A stretch of 64,000 nt of DNA from the NCBI GenBank assembly GCA_022508985.1, contig JAFLUA010000004.1, positions 62,001 through 126,000 of the forward strand, written 5' to 3'. The notes under the pieces were generated by a model, which saw nothing but the letters and a program-made list of their open reading frames with translations, had not been told where the DNA came from and ran no database searches. The position numbers and the translations under genes were made by a program. Of the stretch, positions 1-10,600 are shown in pieces. Within the stretch, counting starts at the first letter, position 1; every line of letters starts with the position of its first letter. This stretch comes from Muribaculaceae bacterium. GTDB taxonomy: Bacteria; Bacteroidota; Bacteroidia; Bacteroidales; Muribaculaceae.

Positions 1-1973
1 CTAATATCAAGGCAGAGGCAACGGCCAAGTATACGGCAGTCTTTGAAAAGATCGAAGATCCGCTACCCGAACCCGAGCCCGGCTTCGTAAGAATCTATGT
101 AAGAAGTAATCCCGGCAGCGGTGGTACGAGTAACGTAACCGAGGTTGCCAACAAAAATAACGCAGCAGAGACCGAAGAAGGTATCTATGTTAGCATCGAC
201 GTAAAAGAAAACGAAGCATATACACTTACAGCATCGGAGACCAATCCCGATTACAAGTTTGTAAGATGGCACGACGACACCAACGACGGTGATCTTACCG
301 AAGGTGTGAAGGTTATTTCTAATATCAAGGCTGCAGCAACAGCAAGATACACAGCAGTCTTTGAAAAGATAGAAACACCGGAACCCGAACCGGAACCCGG
401 TATGGTAAAAATATATGTTAGAACGAACCCCGGCAGCGGCGGTACGAGCAAGGTACACGAAGATGCCGATCTTACAAATAGCGCTGAAACACAAGAAGGC
501 ATATATGTGGGTGTCGAACTCGAAGAAAATGGCACATATACACTTACTGCTACCGAAACCAATCCTAAATACAAGTTTGTAAGATGGCACGATGATACTA
601 ACGATGGTTACCTTACCGAAGGTATGAAAGTTGTGAGCGGTTTGACGGCCGAAGTAACGACCAAGTATACAGCAGTCTTTGAAAAGATAGAAACACCAGA
701 ACCCGAACCGGAACCTGGTATGGTAAAAATATACGTTAGAACGAACCCCGGCAGCGGCGGTACGAGCAAGGTACACGAAGATGCCGATCTTACAAATAGC
801 GCTGAAACACAAGAAGGCATATATGTGGGTATCGAACTCGAAGAAAATGGCACATATACACTTACCGCTACCGAAACCAATCCTGAATACAAGTTTGTAA
901 GATGGCACGATGATACTAACGATGGTTCCCTTACCGAAGGTATGAAAGTTGTGAGCGGTTTGACTGCCGGAGTAACGACCAAGTATACAGCAGTCTTTGA
1001 AAAGATAGTAGTTCCCGACGAACCGGTAGAGCCGGAGCTTGAGGGCTATTACGTGAAGTTTGTCTTTGAAAGAAATATGCAGTTTACCGACGGCTTCAGC
1101 CAGCGTGTTAACTCGGTAGACCTCTATGTATTCAATACCTCAGGCACATTCATCACCAAGTATCATGAAGATGGCGTGGCACTTAAAGATCCGGAATACT
1201 TGATGGAACTTACCGATCTGCCGGCCGGCGAATATGAATTTATCGCATGGTGTGGTTTGACCAACAATGGTGGATTGTTTACAGTGCCGAGCGATGCCCA
1301 GATAAACCGCGACACTCAAGTAATCTGTACGATGGCCGTATCGTCGGATACTAATGCAAGTGCATATCAGAATAAGAATCTACCGGCATTGTTCCATGGC
1401 AGGACACAAAAAGCAACATACGTAGAGAAGACAGCTAAGAAACAGATACAAACAGTATATCTGACCAAAGACACCAACAATGTGAATATCACCTTGCAGC
1501 ATAAAGATGGCTTGGAATTCACAAAAGATCGCTTCGTTGTAACTCTTATAGATAAGAACGATGTCCTCAGACACGACAATGAAATACATCCCGATGCAAC
1601 GATGGTAGAATATCGTCCGTATCGTACGGTACTTGGTAAAACGACCTCATCACGTGCCGACGCAGGCTCAACGATGGGTAACTTTATGCAAGTAGAGCTA
1701 TCGACCTCGCGCTTGATGGCAAATAACAATCCGATAATCAGTGTAGTTGACACCGAAAGCGGTAAGACAATCTTCTCGATACCGTTGGTTAAGTGGGCAC
1801 TGCAACTCCGCAGCTCAAATTATAAGAGCATGGATGACCAGGAATATCTCGACCGCGAAGACAATTACAACTTGATGCTCTGGCTTGACAGCAATAAAGA
1901 AGACGGCTGGTTTGGTGCTGAAATCAACATCAACGACTGGCATGTTATCGACGACAGCATGGACATCCAATAA
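1..1973 (+). CDS. FimB/Mfa2-family fimbrial anchor with tandem repeats (5' end outside window)
   Basis: The frame starting at base 3 is open from the window edge to the TAA at 1971-1973, so the signal peptide and N-terminus lie upstream. The visible protein begins with three complete 106-residue repeats plus the tail of a fourth. Each repeat has a Pro-Glu linker, an NPGSGGTS turn and a YTLTATETNP..YKFVRWHDD core, which resembles divergent InlB/bacterial B-repeats. From about base 1000 the sequence changes to a FimB/Mfa2-like domain (VNSVDLYVFN, LPAGEYEFIAWCG). In type V pili of Bacteroidales, Mfa2/FimB proteins are lipoproteins that anchor and cap the fimbrial stalk in the outer membrane. The repeats would hold the domain away from the cell surface. 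The next gene follows after 22 bases, so they are probably co-transcribed. The family call is good; the role of the repeats is inference. Confidence 0.8.
   Translation, partial: NIKAEATAKYTAVFEKIEDPLPEPEPGFVRIYVRSNPGSGGTSNVTEVANKNNAAETEEGIYVSIDVKENEAYTLTASETNPDYKFVRWHDDTNDGDLTEGVKVISNIKAAATARYTAVFEKIETPEPEPEPGMVKIYVRTNPGSGGTSKVHEDADLTNSAETQEGIYVGVELEENGTYTLTATETNPKYKFVRWHDDTNDGYLTEGMKVVSGLTAEVTTKYTAVFEKIETPEPEPEPGMVKIYVRTNPGSGGTSKVHEDADLTNSAETQEGIYVGIELEENGTYTLTATETNPEYKFVRWHDDTNDGSLTEGMKVVSGLTAGVTTKYTAVFEKIVVPDEPVEPELEGYYVKFVFERNMQFTDGFSQRVNSVDLYVFNTSGTFITKYHEDGVALKDPEYLMELTDLPAGEYEFIAWCGLTNNGGLFTVPSDAQINRDTQVICTMAVSSDTNASAYQNKNLPALFHGRTQKATYVEKTAKKQIQTVYLTKDTNNVNITLQHKDGLEFTKDRFVVTLIDKNDVLRHDNEIHPDATMVEYRPYRTVLGKTTSSRADAGSTMGNFMQVELSTSRLMANNNPIISVVDTESGKTIFSIPLVKWALQLRSSNYKSMDDQEYLDREDNYNLMLWLDSNKEDGWFGAEININDWHVIDDSMDIQ
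42..359 (+). repeat. Tandem repeat unit 1 (318 bp, 106 aa)
   Basis: This is the first complete unit, measured from one FEKIE codon block to the next. It is the most divergent of the three, with different residues after the NPGSGGTS turn (NVTEVANKNN instead of KVHEDADLTN). Sequence before base 42 is the end of a further unit, so the array extends upstream of the window. Confidence 0.9.
360..677 (+). repeat. Tandem repeat unit 2 (318 bp, 106 aa)
   Basis: This unit has exactly the same length as its neighbours. It differs from unit 3 at only four residues (V/I, K/E, Y/S, E/G) and is almost identical at the DNA level, which points to recent duplication or continuing homogenisation. Confidence 0.92.
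678..995 (+). repeat. Tandem repeat unit 3 (318 bp, 106 aa)
   Basis: This is the last complete unit. It ends where the Mfa2-like domain begins, after a short FEKIVVPDEP linker that starts like a fourth unit and then diverges. Confidence 0.92.
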
Positions 1974-1995
1974 TTAAAGAGAAAGGAATTATCCA

Positions 1996-4683
1996 ATGAT
2001 AAAGTCAATAAAATATATGTCGATGCTTGCGGGCGGCCTCCTGTTGAGTAGCTTGTTCGCGGGTTGCGTCGACGATAATCTAAAAGTTCCCAGAGAAGGC
2101 GATAATGCCTTTGCGGTGGCGGAAGATGAGTACGCAATGGGCGTAACAATCTCTCTAAGCCAACTCACCGGGAGCCGCGCCTTGGGCGATATCGGCTCCA
2201 ATGGACTTAAAGATATTGAAGAATATGTGAATACAGAAAATCTTTACATATTGTTCTTCAATCTCGATGGTACGTTCTTGTTCCAAATCAACAAGCCGAC
2301 GGCAATACCTATCGGACAAAGCACGTTGGGTAACGACAATCAGTGGTTTATCAAGATACCGGTGAAAGAAATCAACGAGAATCTCATCCACTATATTGAA
2401 GAAAACCCGTTTAAGATAGCCGTACTTGCCAACTGGACCTTTGACTCGGATGTCAATCTTGGCGGCGACCTCAGTGGCTGGGACGAATTCCGCTTCAATG
2501 AGCCGTTGGATGCCGAAGGAAATCTTACTGTTGATGAATTTGGCAGACTTCAGGGTGACCACATCTCGCTGTTGTCGCATGCACAGCGCGATAATGTGTA
2601 CGAGAATCTAAGCGTTCGTGGTTACGATCACTTGGTATATCGCACAGAGACAGGTCCTCACATGGGTCCGTATACCGAATGGGTAAGCTCGTATCACAGC
2701 AGCATCAAGGTTGCCGAGCAGGACATACGTAATGGCTATTCGGTAGAAAAGAATACCTATACAAATCCTGCCTCCAAATACGAAAAAAGTGAGCTCAACC
2801 ACTTCAAGGTAGAGTATAACAAGTTGTGGCATGTATGGCACTTTGGCGGCAACGACGAGAGTCGCTTCGAGTTTGAAGCCGGTCCGGAGCAAAAGGCAGC
2901 ATGGATCAAGCTCAACCAAGGCGCAAAGGAAACGTTGGCAAAGGAAATGATATCCCAGACAGGTACCGCTTCCGATTATCCGCCCAATGCATATTGGAAG
3001 ATGCCTAACTATCAAGATTTGGAGATGTCTTACGGTGTTTGGCCTAAATATACGTTTACGGCCGACGATGTGCCGGGGATGGAGCCTTCCGTTGAAGCAT
3101 TGACAAAATACAATGGCATGATAATAACTTATCCCAACTTGTCGTGGGATGACAATGCAAACGGTGAACCGTTGAATCTTGGGCCGATGATGCCCGGAGA
3201 GACCCTACACCCCTATATCCATTTCAAGGCCTACGCCGATGGATATGTGCGTGTTAATTATGAAGCCCAAGGCGGTGCCAAACTTTTTGTACACATAGGC
3301 CTTAATAATACGCCACAGAACAATGCAAGCGGTTACTTGAAAGATAATAAGTCGAATCGCAGTGAGTGCACAGTAGGCGACGACGGCCAATTCGGCGACG
3401 TTCCATTTGAGCCTAAAGATGTATATCTCTACATGGTAGTCGATCCTAACTATGAGCCCGACCCGGTAGAAGGCGAAGATGCGGCACCGATGAGACCTGT
3501 GCCGTCGGTAACAATCTATGGAATAGAGTACATAGAGTCGCGCCATCTATACGACGTAGACCGTCGCGGTATCTTGCCCTCGAAAGACTATCCAATACCT
3601 ATGTATGGTATCCAGGATTTCGATCCGATAGGCGAATATTGGGAGCCCGGCGTACTGTTCAATCTGTCGCAGTTCAACAACGCACAGAAGCAGGGGTATA
3701 GCTACCGTAACATTTCGTTGCTACGCTCGTTGTCGCGCGTAGAGGTACGCTTGTTGAAGTCGGAATTCCCGAAGAAACCGGCGCATGTGTTCTTGCGTTC
3801 GACCAACCGCTCGGCGCGTATGACACCTGTCGACTTCTTTACTCCAACCGATATAATTTGGAACGGCTTCAATTCATCAAGCTCTTCCGATATCAAACGC
3901 CTCCAAAACTATATATTGGCGGGTAACTTAAACGAGCAGCATATTATCGAAAACACTCCCGGTATCAAGGGCGAAATTGATAATATAATGCAGTATGGCC
4001 CCATATATATAGGCACAGATGCAAACCAAGGCCAAAGCGATAAGCAGAAGCTTGACGAGTATCGCAAGACGACAGCGTGGCCGTTTGGAATCTGGGAAAA
4101 ACAGTGGGGCTGGGATTGGAACCGAGGCACTGAATATGTTGATTATTTCGACAGCTATCAGGTAGGGCAGACACGAGCACACACCGGACAGGTAGTGCCC
4201 GAATACCCGCGAATACTTCATACGAGAATATCGCGTTCTGACTATGTGCGTCTAACTGAAGTTGAAGATCCTACTTACTGGCACTATATAATCTATGTGC
4301 CGGAGAAGAATATCACCGACGCCGATAATCCCGGTAATATAGCCGACCGACCGAAGATTATTCACATTGAATTGCGATTCAATGGCGGTCTTCCCGAAAA
4401 GGAAAACGATGAAGATAACCTCGTTGATAATTTCGATGATAACTCGGCATATCGACTCTACTTCACCGAAGGCGGTCGCGCCAATTTGGGTAGCTTTGAT
4501 TTCACCGGACGTGAAAGTTGGGATAAATATGAATATGACTGGAATATCGCATCTCAACACTGGCCAATTATGAGAAATCACGAGTATATATTTACCGTTA
4601 CCGGAAGCCTGAACAATCGTGCGAACATCAACTTCCAGGTAAATGCGCCTGATATTCGTGGCACATATTGGAATTTCTATTAA
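1996..4683 (+). CDS. Large fimbrillin-like surface lipoprotein (895 aa)
   Basis: The N-terminus is a lipoprotein signal: a short basic stretch, a hydrophobic core, and lipobox LFAGC with the lipidated cysteine at residue 24. The cysteine is followed by VDDN, an acidic pattern that resembles the surface-export signal of Bacteroidetes lipoproteins. The rest is a long beta-rich, Tyr/Asn/Asp-rich protein. Its C-terminus contains MRNHEYIFTVTG and ends in TYWNFY, a pattern seen in fimbrillin-type subunits. It sits between the Mfa2-like anchor and three related lipoproteins, so a role as an accessory or tip component of a type V fimbria is likely. It is much longer than classical stalk pilins and lacks the C-terminal domain shared by the next three genes. 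I cannot assign a ligand. Confidence 0.65.
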   Translation: MIKSIKYMSMLAGGLLLSSLFAGCVDDNLKVPREGDNAFAVAEDEYAMGVTISLSQLTGSRALGDIGSNGLKDIEEYVNTENLYILFFNLDGTFLFQINKPTAIPIGQSTLGNDNQWFIKIPVKEINENLIHYIEENPFKIAVLANWTFDSDVNLGGDLSGWDEFRFNEPLDAEGNLTVDEFGRLQGDHISLLSHAQRDNVYENLSVRGYDHLVYRTETGPHMGPYTEWVSSYHSSIKVAEQDIRNGYSVEKNTYTNPASKYEKSELNHFKVEYNKLWHVWHFGGNDESRFEFEAGPEQKAAWIKLNQGAKETLAKEMISQTGTASDYPPNAYWKMPNYQDLEMSYGVWPKYTFTADDVPGMEPSVEALTKYNGMIITYPNLSWDDNANGEPLNLGPMMPGETLHPYIHFKAYADGYVRVNYEAQGGAKLFVHIGLNNTPQNNASGYLKDNKSNRSECTVGDDGQFGDVPFEPKDVYLYMVVDPNYEPDPVEGEDAAPMRPVPSVTIYGIEYIESRHLYDVDRRGILPSKDYPIPMYGIQDFDPIGEYWEPGVLFNLSQFNNAQKQGYSYRNISLLRSLSRVEVRLLKSEFPKKPAHVFLRSTNRSARMTPVDFFTPTDIIWNGFNSSSSSDIKRLQNYILAGNLNEQHIIENTPGIKGEIDNIMQYGPIYIGTDANQGQSDKQKLDEYRKTTAWPFGIWEKQWGWDWNRGTEYVDYFDSYQVGQTRAHTGQVVPEYPRILHTRISRSDYVRLTEVEDPTYWHYIIYVPEKNITDADNPGNIADRPKIIHIELRFNGGLPEKENDEDNLVDNFDDNSAYRLYFTEGGRANLGSFDFTGRESWDKYEYDWNIASQHWPIMRNHEYIFTVTGSLNNRANINFQVNAPDIRGTYWNFY

Positions 4684-4690
4684 AAAGTTG

Positions 4691-4769
4691 GCTATTGAAG
4701 TTAATATAACTAAGCGAAACATAGGCATGTAGTGGCGCCAACTGCGCCCACTACATGGCTATCAATAGC
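4691..4769 (+). other. Intergenic hairpin between lipoprotein genes
   Basis: A near-perfect inverted repeat lies between the two genes: CATGTAGTGGCGC at 4726-4738 pairs with 4744-4757 with one bulged base. An outer pair, GCTATTGA at 4691-4698 with TCAATAGC at 4762-4769, can extend the stem. No U-run follows, so a processing or mRNA-stability element, or partial attenuation, fits better than a true terminator. Confidence 0.55.
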
Positions 4770-4782
4770 TTGGTGAGATATT

Positions 4783-7587
4783 ATGAAGAATATAACTAAC
4801 ATTATAAAGAGAACCCTGTGTCGATTATCACTGATTTTGATAGTGGGCATGATGGCAGGTTGCGCCGATGATCTGAGCCAATTCGGCCCCGAGACATTAG
4901 GCGAGAAGGTTCATGGCACCTTGTCGGTGCCACTTAATGCACCTTCAGCGACAGTCGTATCCCGTCAGGTGAGTTTTGCCGACGACGCTGTTCTCAAGCT
5001 TGATACATATTGGCTCGGCCTATACGATACAGAGACAGGCGAGCTAATAGGATCGTCGCATGGCACTCCGCGTAAAGCCGATGGCTCGAGATATACATTC
5101 AATGGTTCGTCAAACACCTACACCGTAGAGAATGTAGAGATCTATTATTATGATCAGCACCCCGAGGCATACGTAGTAGGAGTGGTAAATCATTCCGGTG
5201 TTAAAGCCAAAGTAGCAGGTAGCAATGACGAACTTACCGATTTGTTAACACTTTTGGAGAGCGCTAAGACGTGGAACGACTTCTGTAAGATATCGATAGA
5301 TACCGAATCGGCCAATCGCGCCAATCCGAACGAGAGTGACGGCTATGCTAAAATGCCCTTGATGATGGGTTTTTATACGACAGATTCGAAAGGGGCTCAT
5401 CCTACAGTTAAAGGTTGGGATAACGATGCTGTAACGCAAGGCAATGCCAAGATACGCTTGGTCAAAGGCTCGGACAACCATTCAGAGGTAGGGCTCCAGT
5501 CGGGTGCCATAAGGCTGATGCGCCTCATATCGGAGGTGAGTGTACAAGTGGTAGCGGCACCCAATGTAACGCTTAGCAATGTTCAGTATAAAGTTGTGAA
5601 CAATCCTAAGGAAGTTTATTTGGTTGAACATGCTACAGATACGCGTGGTCCCAATATATCATCTGATAAGAGTGTTTACGACGCACGTTCGGCCAATAGT
5701 GCGGATTATACATCTAATTATACATCCAACGACTATTGGTTGTCGGCTCCTGATGGACGGTTTTCTTACCAGCAGTATGAAAACAAGCACTGGGGTGACG
5801 CATCATGGATAGGCGATATGGAACAAAGTAGCTCGACCGCACATTTGATACGAGAAAAGCGCTTGAATTCTAATCGAAATCTGTATCAAACCTTGTGTCT
5901 TGACAGAAATCATCCGTGGAACAACAACGCTTCGTATTTTGTGATAAAGGCTGACGTGGAAGTTGAAAACTCTGATGGTGGTAAGATCTCAGGAACAATA
6001 GAGTATACAATCCATGAAGGTTATACGAGCACATCCAACGGATTGCAAACAGCCTCGGGCATAGAAGCGACATTGGATTACCAGCGCACCAGAAATACGC
6101 TATATTACTATAACATCGGAATCGTTGGTATAGACAAACTAACGATGCAGGCTACAGCACAGCCGATGGATGATGTTATACACAATGATGGTATAACAGG
6201 CAGTGTAGGTAGTAGTGAAAGTCAAGAGATAGGTGGCTATGGCACAAACTCATCGGGTGTCCAACTGAGGTATGTAGATTATGATTTCTTCAATAATTTA
6301 CATAAAAACCGTAATGTATTGCAGTGGCGTTATTATATAACAACACCTACTGAAGAACTAAATTACGGAGTATGGCCTCGCGATAAGATGAGTGGCTTGG
6401 ACTGGCCGGCTGTAAATACAGAAATGATAGAAGATTGTCCTGCCGAAATCCTCAACACCTTCAAATTTTACATAAGGGATAGTTACAGTAGAAAACAGGG
6501 ATATTATCAAGATGGCGGTTGGATTGAGTCTGGCATGGTGTATGTGTGGACCCTTGAAGACCTATTGAATGCCGAAAAGATACCTGTAAGCTGGGAGGAC
6601 GGACATGGAGAATTAACTTATTATATCAGTATACCCAGATGGGAGACCGGAGCGCGTTATAGAGATTTCCCGGAATACAGAAGAGGTTTCTATTTCGGAG
6701 TAAACCAGACAGATGCCGATGGCTGCTCGTTTACTTACTTTAGGGGCTATCTTCAGGAGCCTTATGACGACAGGTCTTACCCGAATGGCATGACTCCGTA
6801 CACAAACGACAATAACTCGTGGTATAGCTCCGAATTCGATGGTTATACCTTAGCCTTGAATACCGTCGGGTTCGTTAGATGGTATGTAAGTGAGGTGTGG
6901 TATCTGGATGAAGAGCATGAGATAGATACGTACGAATTCCAACTCGAGGATAATCCTCCGATAATTATAGATAGAAGCTATAAAACCGAGGATGTATGGC
7001 GTCCGTATTTCACTGTTCCTATCGACCCGAATGAATTGGGCGTAGGCGAACATACCTTCTCGGTACGACCTATTGTCGATGAGGATTACGTTCGCCCGGC
7101 AACTCCAACCTACTTTACCATCACAGTTCACGATTCGTATTGGACATTCGATGACATAACCTGGCCAATATTGACAGAGTGGTATTATTTAGAAAATGGC
7201 ACGAGGTGGACATACTTTGGATTGACGTTTGTATGTAGCACCGGAGGTAGCGCGGTTTCGATGTCGAGAGGCTCTGTCTATACAGCAGGAACAGGTAGCT
7301 TTGACAATCGCTCGTTCCAATTTACGGTGACCCGTCCGGGGCGAGTTGTGGTAGAAGCAACAGTCAATGCAACGGCATCGAATAATCCACGAGGTGTATA
7401 TCTGAGCAATGGCGTTAACAATGTTATGCGCGATATGCCTTGGGAAGAAAGAGGCGTTAAAAAGACTCTTACGTTTGATACCAGTGAGCTTTATTCGAAT
7501 GGAGAAGACATTTCCGGCGCGACTACATTGGCAATATATAGTTTGAACAATCTTTATATAAATTCAATTAGATTTATACCTGATTAA
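4783..7587 (+). CDS. Surface lipoprotein, DUF4906-like adhesin paralogue 1 (934 aa)
   Basis: The signal peptide ends in lipobox GMMAGC with the cysteine at residue 27, followed by ADDL. This is the first of three tandem paralogues sharing a common plan. The N-terminal region has the pattern GEKVHGTLSV..., then EIYYYDQHPEAYVVGVVN. In the middle, DYQRTRNTLYYYNIGIVGID resembles the DUF4906-type fimbrial domain. The C-terminus is a beta-sandwich-like region starting WTFDDITWP and ending SIRFIPD, similar in style to small carbohydrate-binding modules in Bacteroidetes enzymes. I infer a surface adhesin or fimbrial tip protein. The DUF4906 name is from pattern recognition, and the C-terminal ligand is unknown. 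Confidence 0.65.
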   Translation: MKNITNIIKRTLCRLSLILIVGMMAGCADDLSQFGPETLGEKVHGTLSVPLNAPSATVVSRQVSFADDAVLKLDTYWLGLYDTETGELIGSSHGTPRKADGSRYTFNGSSNTYTVENVEIYYYDQHPEAYVVGVVNHSGVKAKVAGSNDELTDLLTLLESAKTWNDFCKISIDTESANRANPNESDGYAKMPLMMGFYTTDSKGAHPTVKGWDNDAVTQGNAKIRLVKGSDNHSEVGLQSGAIRLMRLISEVSVQVVAAPNVTLSNVQYKVVNNPKEVYLVEHATDTRGPNISSDKSVYDARSANSADYTSNYTSNDYWLSAPDGRFSYQQYENKHWGDASWIGDMEQSSSTAHLIREKRLNSNRNLYQTLCLDRNHPWNNNASYFVIKADVEVENSDGGKISGTIEYTIHEGYTSTSNGLQTASGIEATLDYQRTRNTLYYYNIGIVGIDKLTMQATAQPMDDVIHNDGITGSVGSSESQEIGGYGTNSSGVQLRYVDYDFFNNLHKNRNVLQWRYYITTPTEELNYGVWPRDKMSGLDWPAVNTEMIEDCPAEILNTFKFYIRDSYSRKQGYYQDGGWIESGMVYVWTLEDLLNAEKIPVSWEDGHGELTYYISIPRWETGARYRDFPEYRRGFYFGVNQTDADGCSFTYFRGYLQEPYDDRSYPNGMTPYTNDNNSWYSSEFDGYTLALNTVGFVRWYVSEVWYLDEEHEIDTYEFQLEDNPPIIIDRSYKTEDVWRPYFTVPIDPNELGVGEHTFSVRPIVDEDYVRPATPTYFTITVHDSYWTFDDITWPILTEWYYLENGTRWTYFGLTFVCSTGGSAVSMSRGSVYTAGTGSFDNRSFQFTVTRPGRVVVEATVNATASNNPRGVYLSNGVNNVMRDMPWEERGVKKTLTFDTSELYSNGEDISGATTLAIYSLNNLYINSIRFIPD

Positions 7588-7598
7588 ATACTGATAGC

Positions 7599-7632
7599 AT
7601 TGGGGCGAGCGAATAATATCGCTACCCCCAAT
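7599..7632 (+). other. Intergenic hairpin between adhesin paralogues
   Basis: ATTGGGG at 7599-7605 pairs with CCCCAAT at 7626-7632. An inner stem of AGCGA (7608-7612) with TCGCT (7619-7623) closes on a six-base loop. It lies in the same position relative to the genes as the upstream hairpin at 4691-4769 but has a different sequence. There is no U-tract. Confidence 0.55.
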
Positions 7633-7663
7633 ATTATCGGGATGAAATTAAGATAGGAATAAA

Positions 7664-10600
7664 ATGACGAAAAAGGTAAGACATATCAACAGCGTGGTAA
7701 TAGGCATATTGCTGAGCCTCTGTGGAGGAGTTGTCTTAAGTGGATGCGTTGATGAATTTGGGTGGAATGACCAGGACGTGCCGGGCGAAAAGGTGCGAGG
7801 TGTTATATCCGTATCTTTGGGTTCGTCAAGTCCTGTAAGCGTATCTCGCACTGTTGATTTTAACCAAGATGCAATGGTGAAAATCGATAGCTATTGGGTC
7901 GGTGTTTTCGATACGAAAACAGGCGAGCTGATAGGGTCGCGATATGAAAAAGCCCCCAGAAAGGATGATGATACACGCTATACGATGTATAATGGCAGGA
8001 CACCTTTTACGGTGCAGGATTTAGAGATTTATTATTATGATAATAATCCGGAGGCCTACATAGCAGGTGTTGTAAACCTAAATGGAGTAGCAGCGAAACT
8101 GGCAGGTGAAACGGCCACGACGCCCCTTCAGGATTTGCTTGCCGATATCCAGTCGTTTGAGGAGTTCTGTAAGATTGTAGTATCGACCGAATCGGCTACA
8201 GCGGCAAACAGAGCTTTAGGCAGTGATGAAAGCTGTCCTCTAATGATGGGATTCTACAAAACCGGCACGTCGAGTGTGCATACCACTGTAAACTCCAAGG
8301 GTAGTGTAGCACAGAGTGATTCAAAGATACGCTTAGTATCGACCGGCGACAATCATTCTGAAATGCAGTTGCCAAATGGGCGTATCTATCTACAACGCCT
8401 TGTATCGGAGATGAACTATACGGTAGAGGCCGGCGAAGGCGTTACGATCCATAGCCTGCAGTATATGGTAGTCAACAACCCGTTGGAAGTATATCTTGCC
8501 GAGCATACCACCGACCAAAATGGAGGTACGACCAGCGATAGGGAAACGTATCTTGAAAATACGGCTAACTATGCCGATTTCGAAGGCGCTTATGTGTCGA
8601 CGGGATACAGATACGCTACACAAGTAGGCTCCGACTATACGTTCTCATACCAACACTATGAAAACAAGCACTGGGGCCGTAAATGGAATTTCCCATACGA
8701 CTACGACCAAAACTCACACCTTGTGAGGGAAATGCGCTACGATGACAGTACGAAAGAAGGCGGAAAATCGGATGTTTTCAGGACTTTATGCCAGTATGCA
8801 GAAAATCCACACAACAACAACGCTTCTTATGTTGTGTTGAGAGCTGAAATTACGGTAGCCGATACAACTACTGGAAGTTCAGAGGGGCCAGATTATGAGT
8901 GCCGAGAGACCCAGCGTGCAGTGGTGTATTACACTATCCACGAAGGGGCTACAAGCCGCCCTGATGGTACCGTTAATGAAGCCGAGAGCTGTGGCTATGA
9001 CTATCAGCGAATCAGAAATACCCAATATAATTACAATATAACGATATATGGTGTTAATACTATAATCGTTCATGCAGAGCGTAAGGAAGATGCTCACGAC
9101 GATGGTATTACCGGCGAGCTGTGGCGTACTGAAATATATGAATTTGAGCCGGGCTATTCGTGGCCCATTACGGCAACATTCTATTCCAAAGAAGAGTTGG
9201 ATTTACTGACCTGGCGTCTTTATTATAAGAGCCCCGAAGGAGAAGAAAATTATGGCAATTGGAAAAGGGACGACAGAGCACCCTCCAATTTCCCTGAATG
9301 GCCGGCATTGAAAGAAACAGAACTCAATAATACAATTCTTCCGGAGCCACATGCCAGTGAAGCAGTGGTGGCGGTGTCGAACATGCCATATTTAGGATGG
9401 GAAGTGCCTGTTCCGATAAACGAATTAAACAGCACGTCTCACCCCGAATGGACCTACCCGCTGTATGTGTATATTAGTTTGGCCCCGATGACTAATATAG
9501 AGTTTGATAAGGCCGACCAATATAGGCGCGGATTCTATTTTTGCTTTAATGATTTGCAAACCGACGAAGATGGATGTTGCAATGAATATCAACGTGTGTC
9601 CGGATTTGAGCAAAGCGCTTTAGACATGAGATATGTGCCTCACATTGAGATCGTCGGATACGATGGTGAGTATTTCGATATAGGCATGACAGGATACGAA
9701 AGCTCCTACAACAAGTACTACAATAACAACGTTTACCGCTATACGCCCTATTTCGAGAGAAATTATTACGAAAGTGGCGGTTATAGGGCAAATGAAGTAT
9801 GCTGGACCGGCACAAAAGAGACCGGCGCTTATATACGGTTCTTCGATAACTATGGGTTCAGAGATACCTTTGTTGTGGAAATACTTGATGAAAGCGGTGA
9901 AAAGGTAGAACTTGAATTGACAGCCAATTACGACGATAATTGTATCTATGGCGGTCACGACGCTATATTCTTAGTTCCGATCGAAGGTGAAGATCTCCAG
10001 AAACTAAGCACGGGGTACCACTCAGTACGCTTTACCCCGATAGGTGACCCCAGCCGCTATAAACCGGGCGGTGAGCCTTACGTATTGGAACACTCATTGC
10101 ACATTATAGATAGCCCCAAATATAACTTTACGACACCATTGCATCCATCGACCTCAGAAACGATGGCAACATGGTTTAGAGACGGCTTAGTTAATGATGG
10201 CGCTTATCGAGTGCTTGAATATGGCGGTTTGACAATCGTTGGCGGCAGAAAGTTCTCCGGCAGTAATACGTATATTCAGACTGGACGCCCCGGCTTCCCC
10301 TATTCCGACCAATTCTCGGCGAGAGCCAATAACTTAGGCGGTTATTTCAGGGTGTCGACTTATCGCAACGGAGTATTCAAGGTTAGTGCTCGACATACCG
10401 GAGCCGCCACATCCGATCGTCGTTTGTGCCTGTATAAGCCTAAATTTAGATATTACGGGCAGAATGGAGAAGAGGTATATTATAATTCGCGTTATAATGT
10501 AGTATATGTCAATCTGCCGGATAGTTACGACGGATATATACAGGTTGGCGAAAGTGTGCCGGTTCAGTCCTCGTCGACGTTTATAACGTATGAATTACCG

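Noticed and set aside
63..908. Long minus-strand ORF opposite the repeat array (281 aa)
   Set aside because: It mirrors the repeats of the plus-strand anchor gene, is Cys/Phe rich and has no family pattern. It is a shadow of the coding strand.
1..1000. CRISPR array
   Set aside because: The only regular long repeats in the window are the 318-bp protein-coding units. There are no short repeats with spacers and no cas genes.
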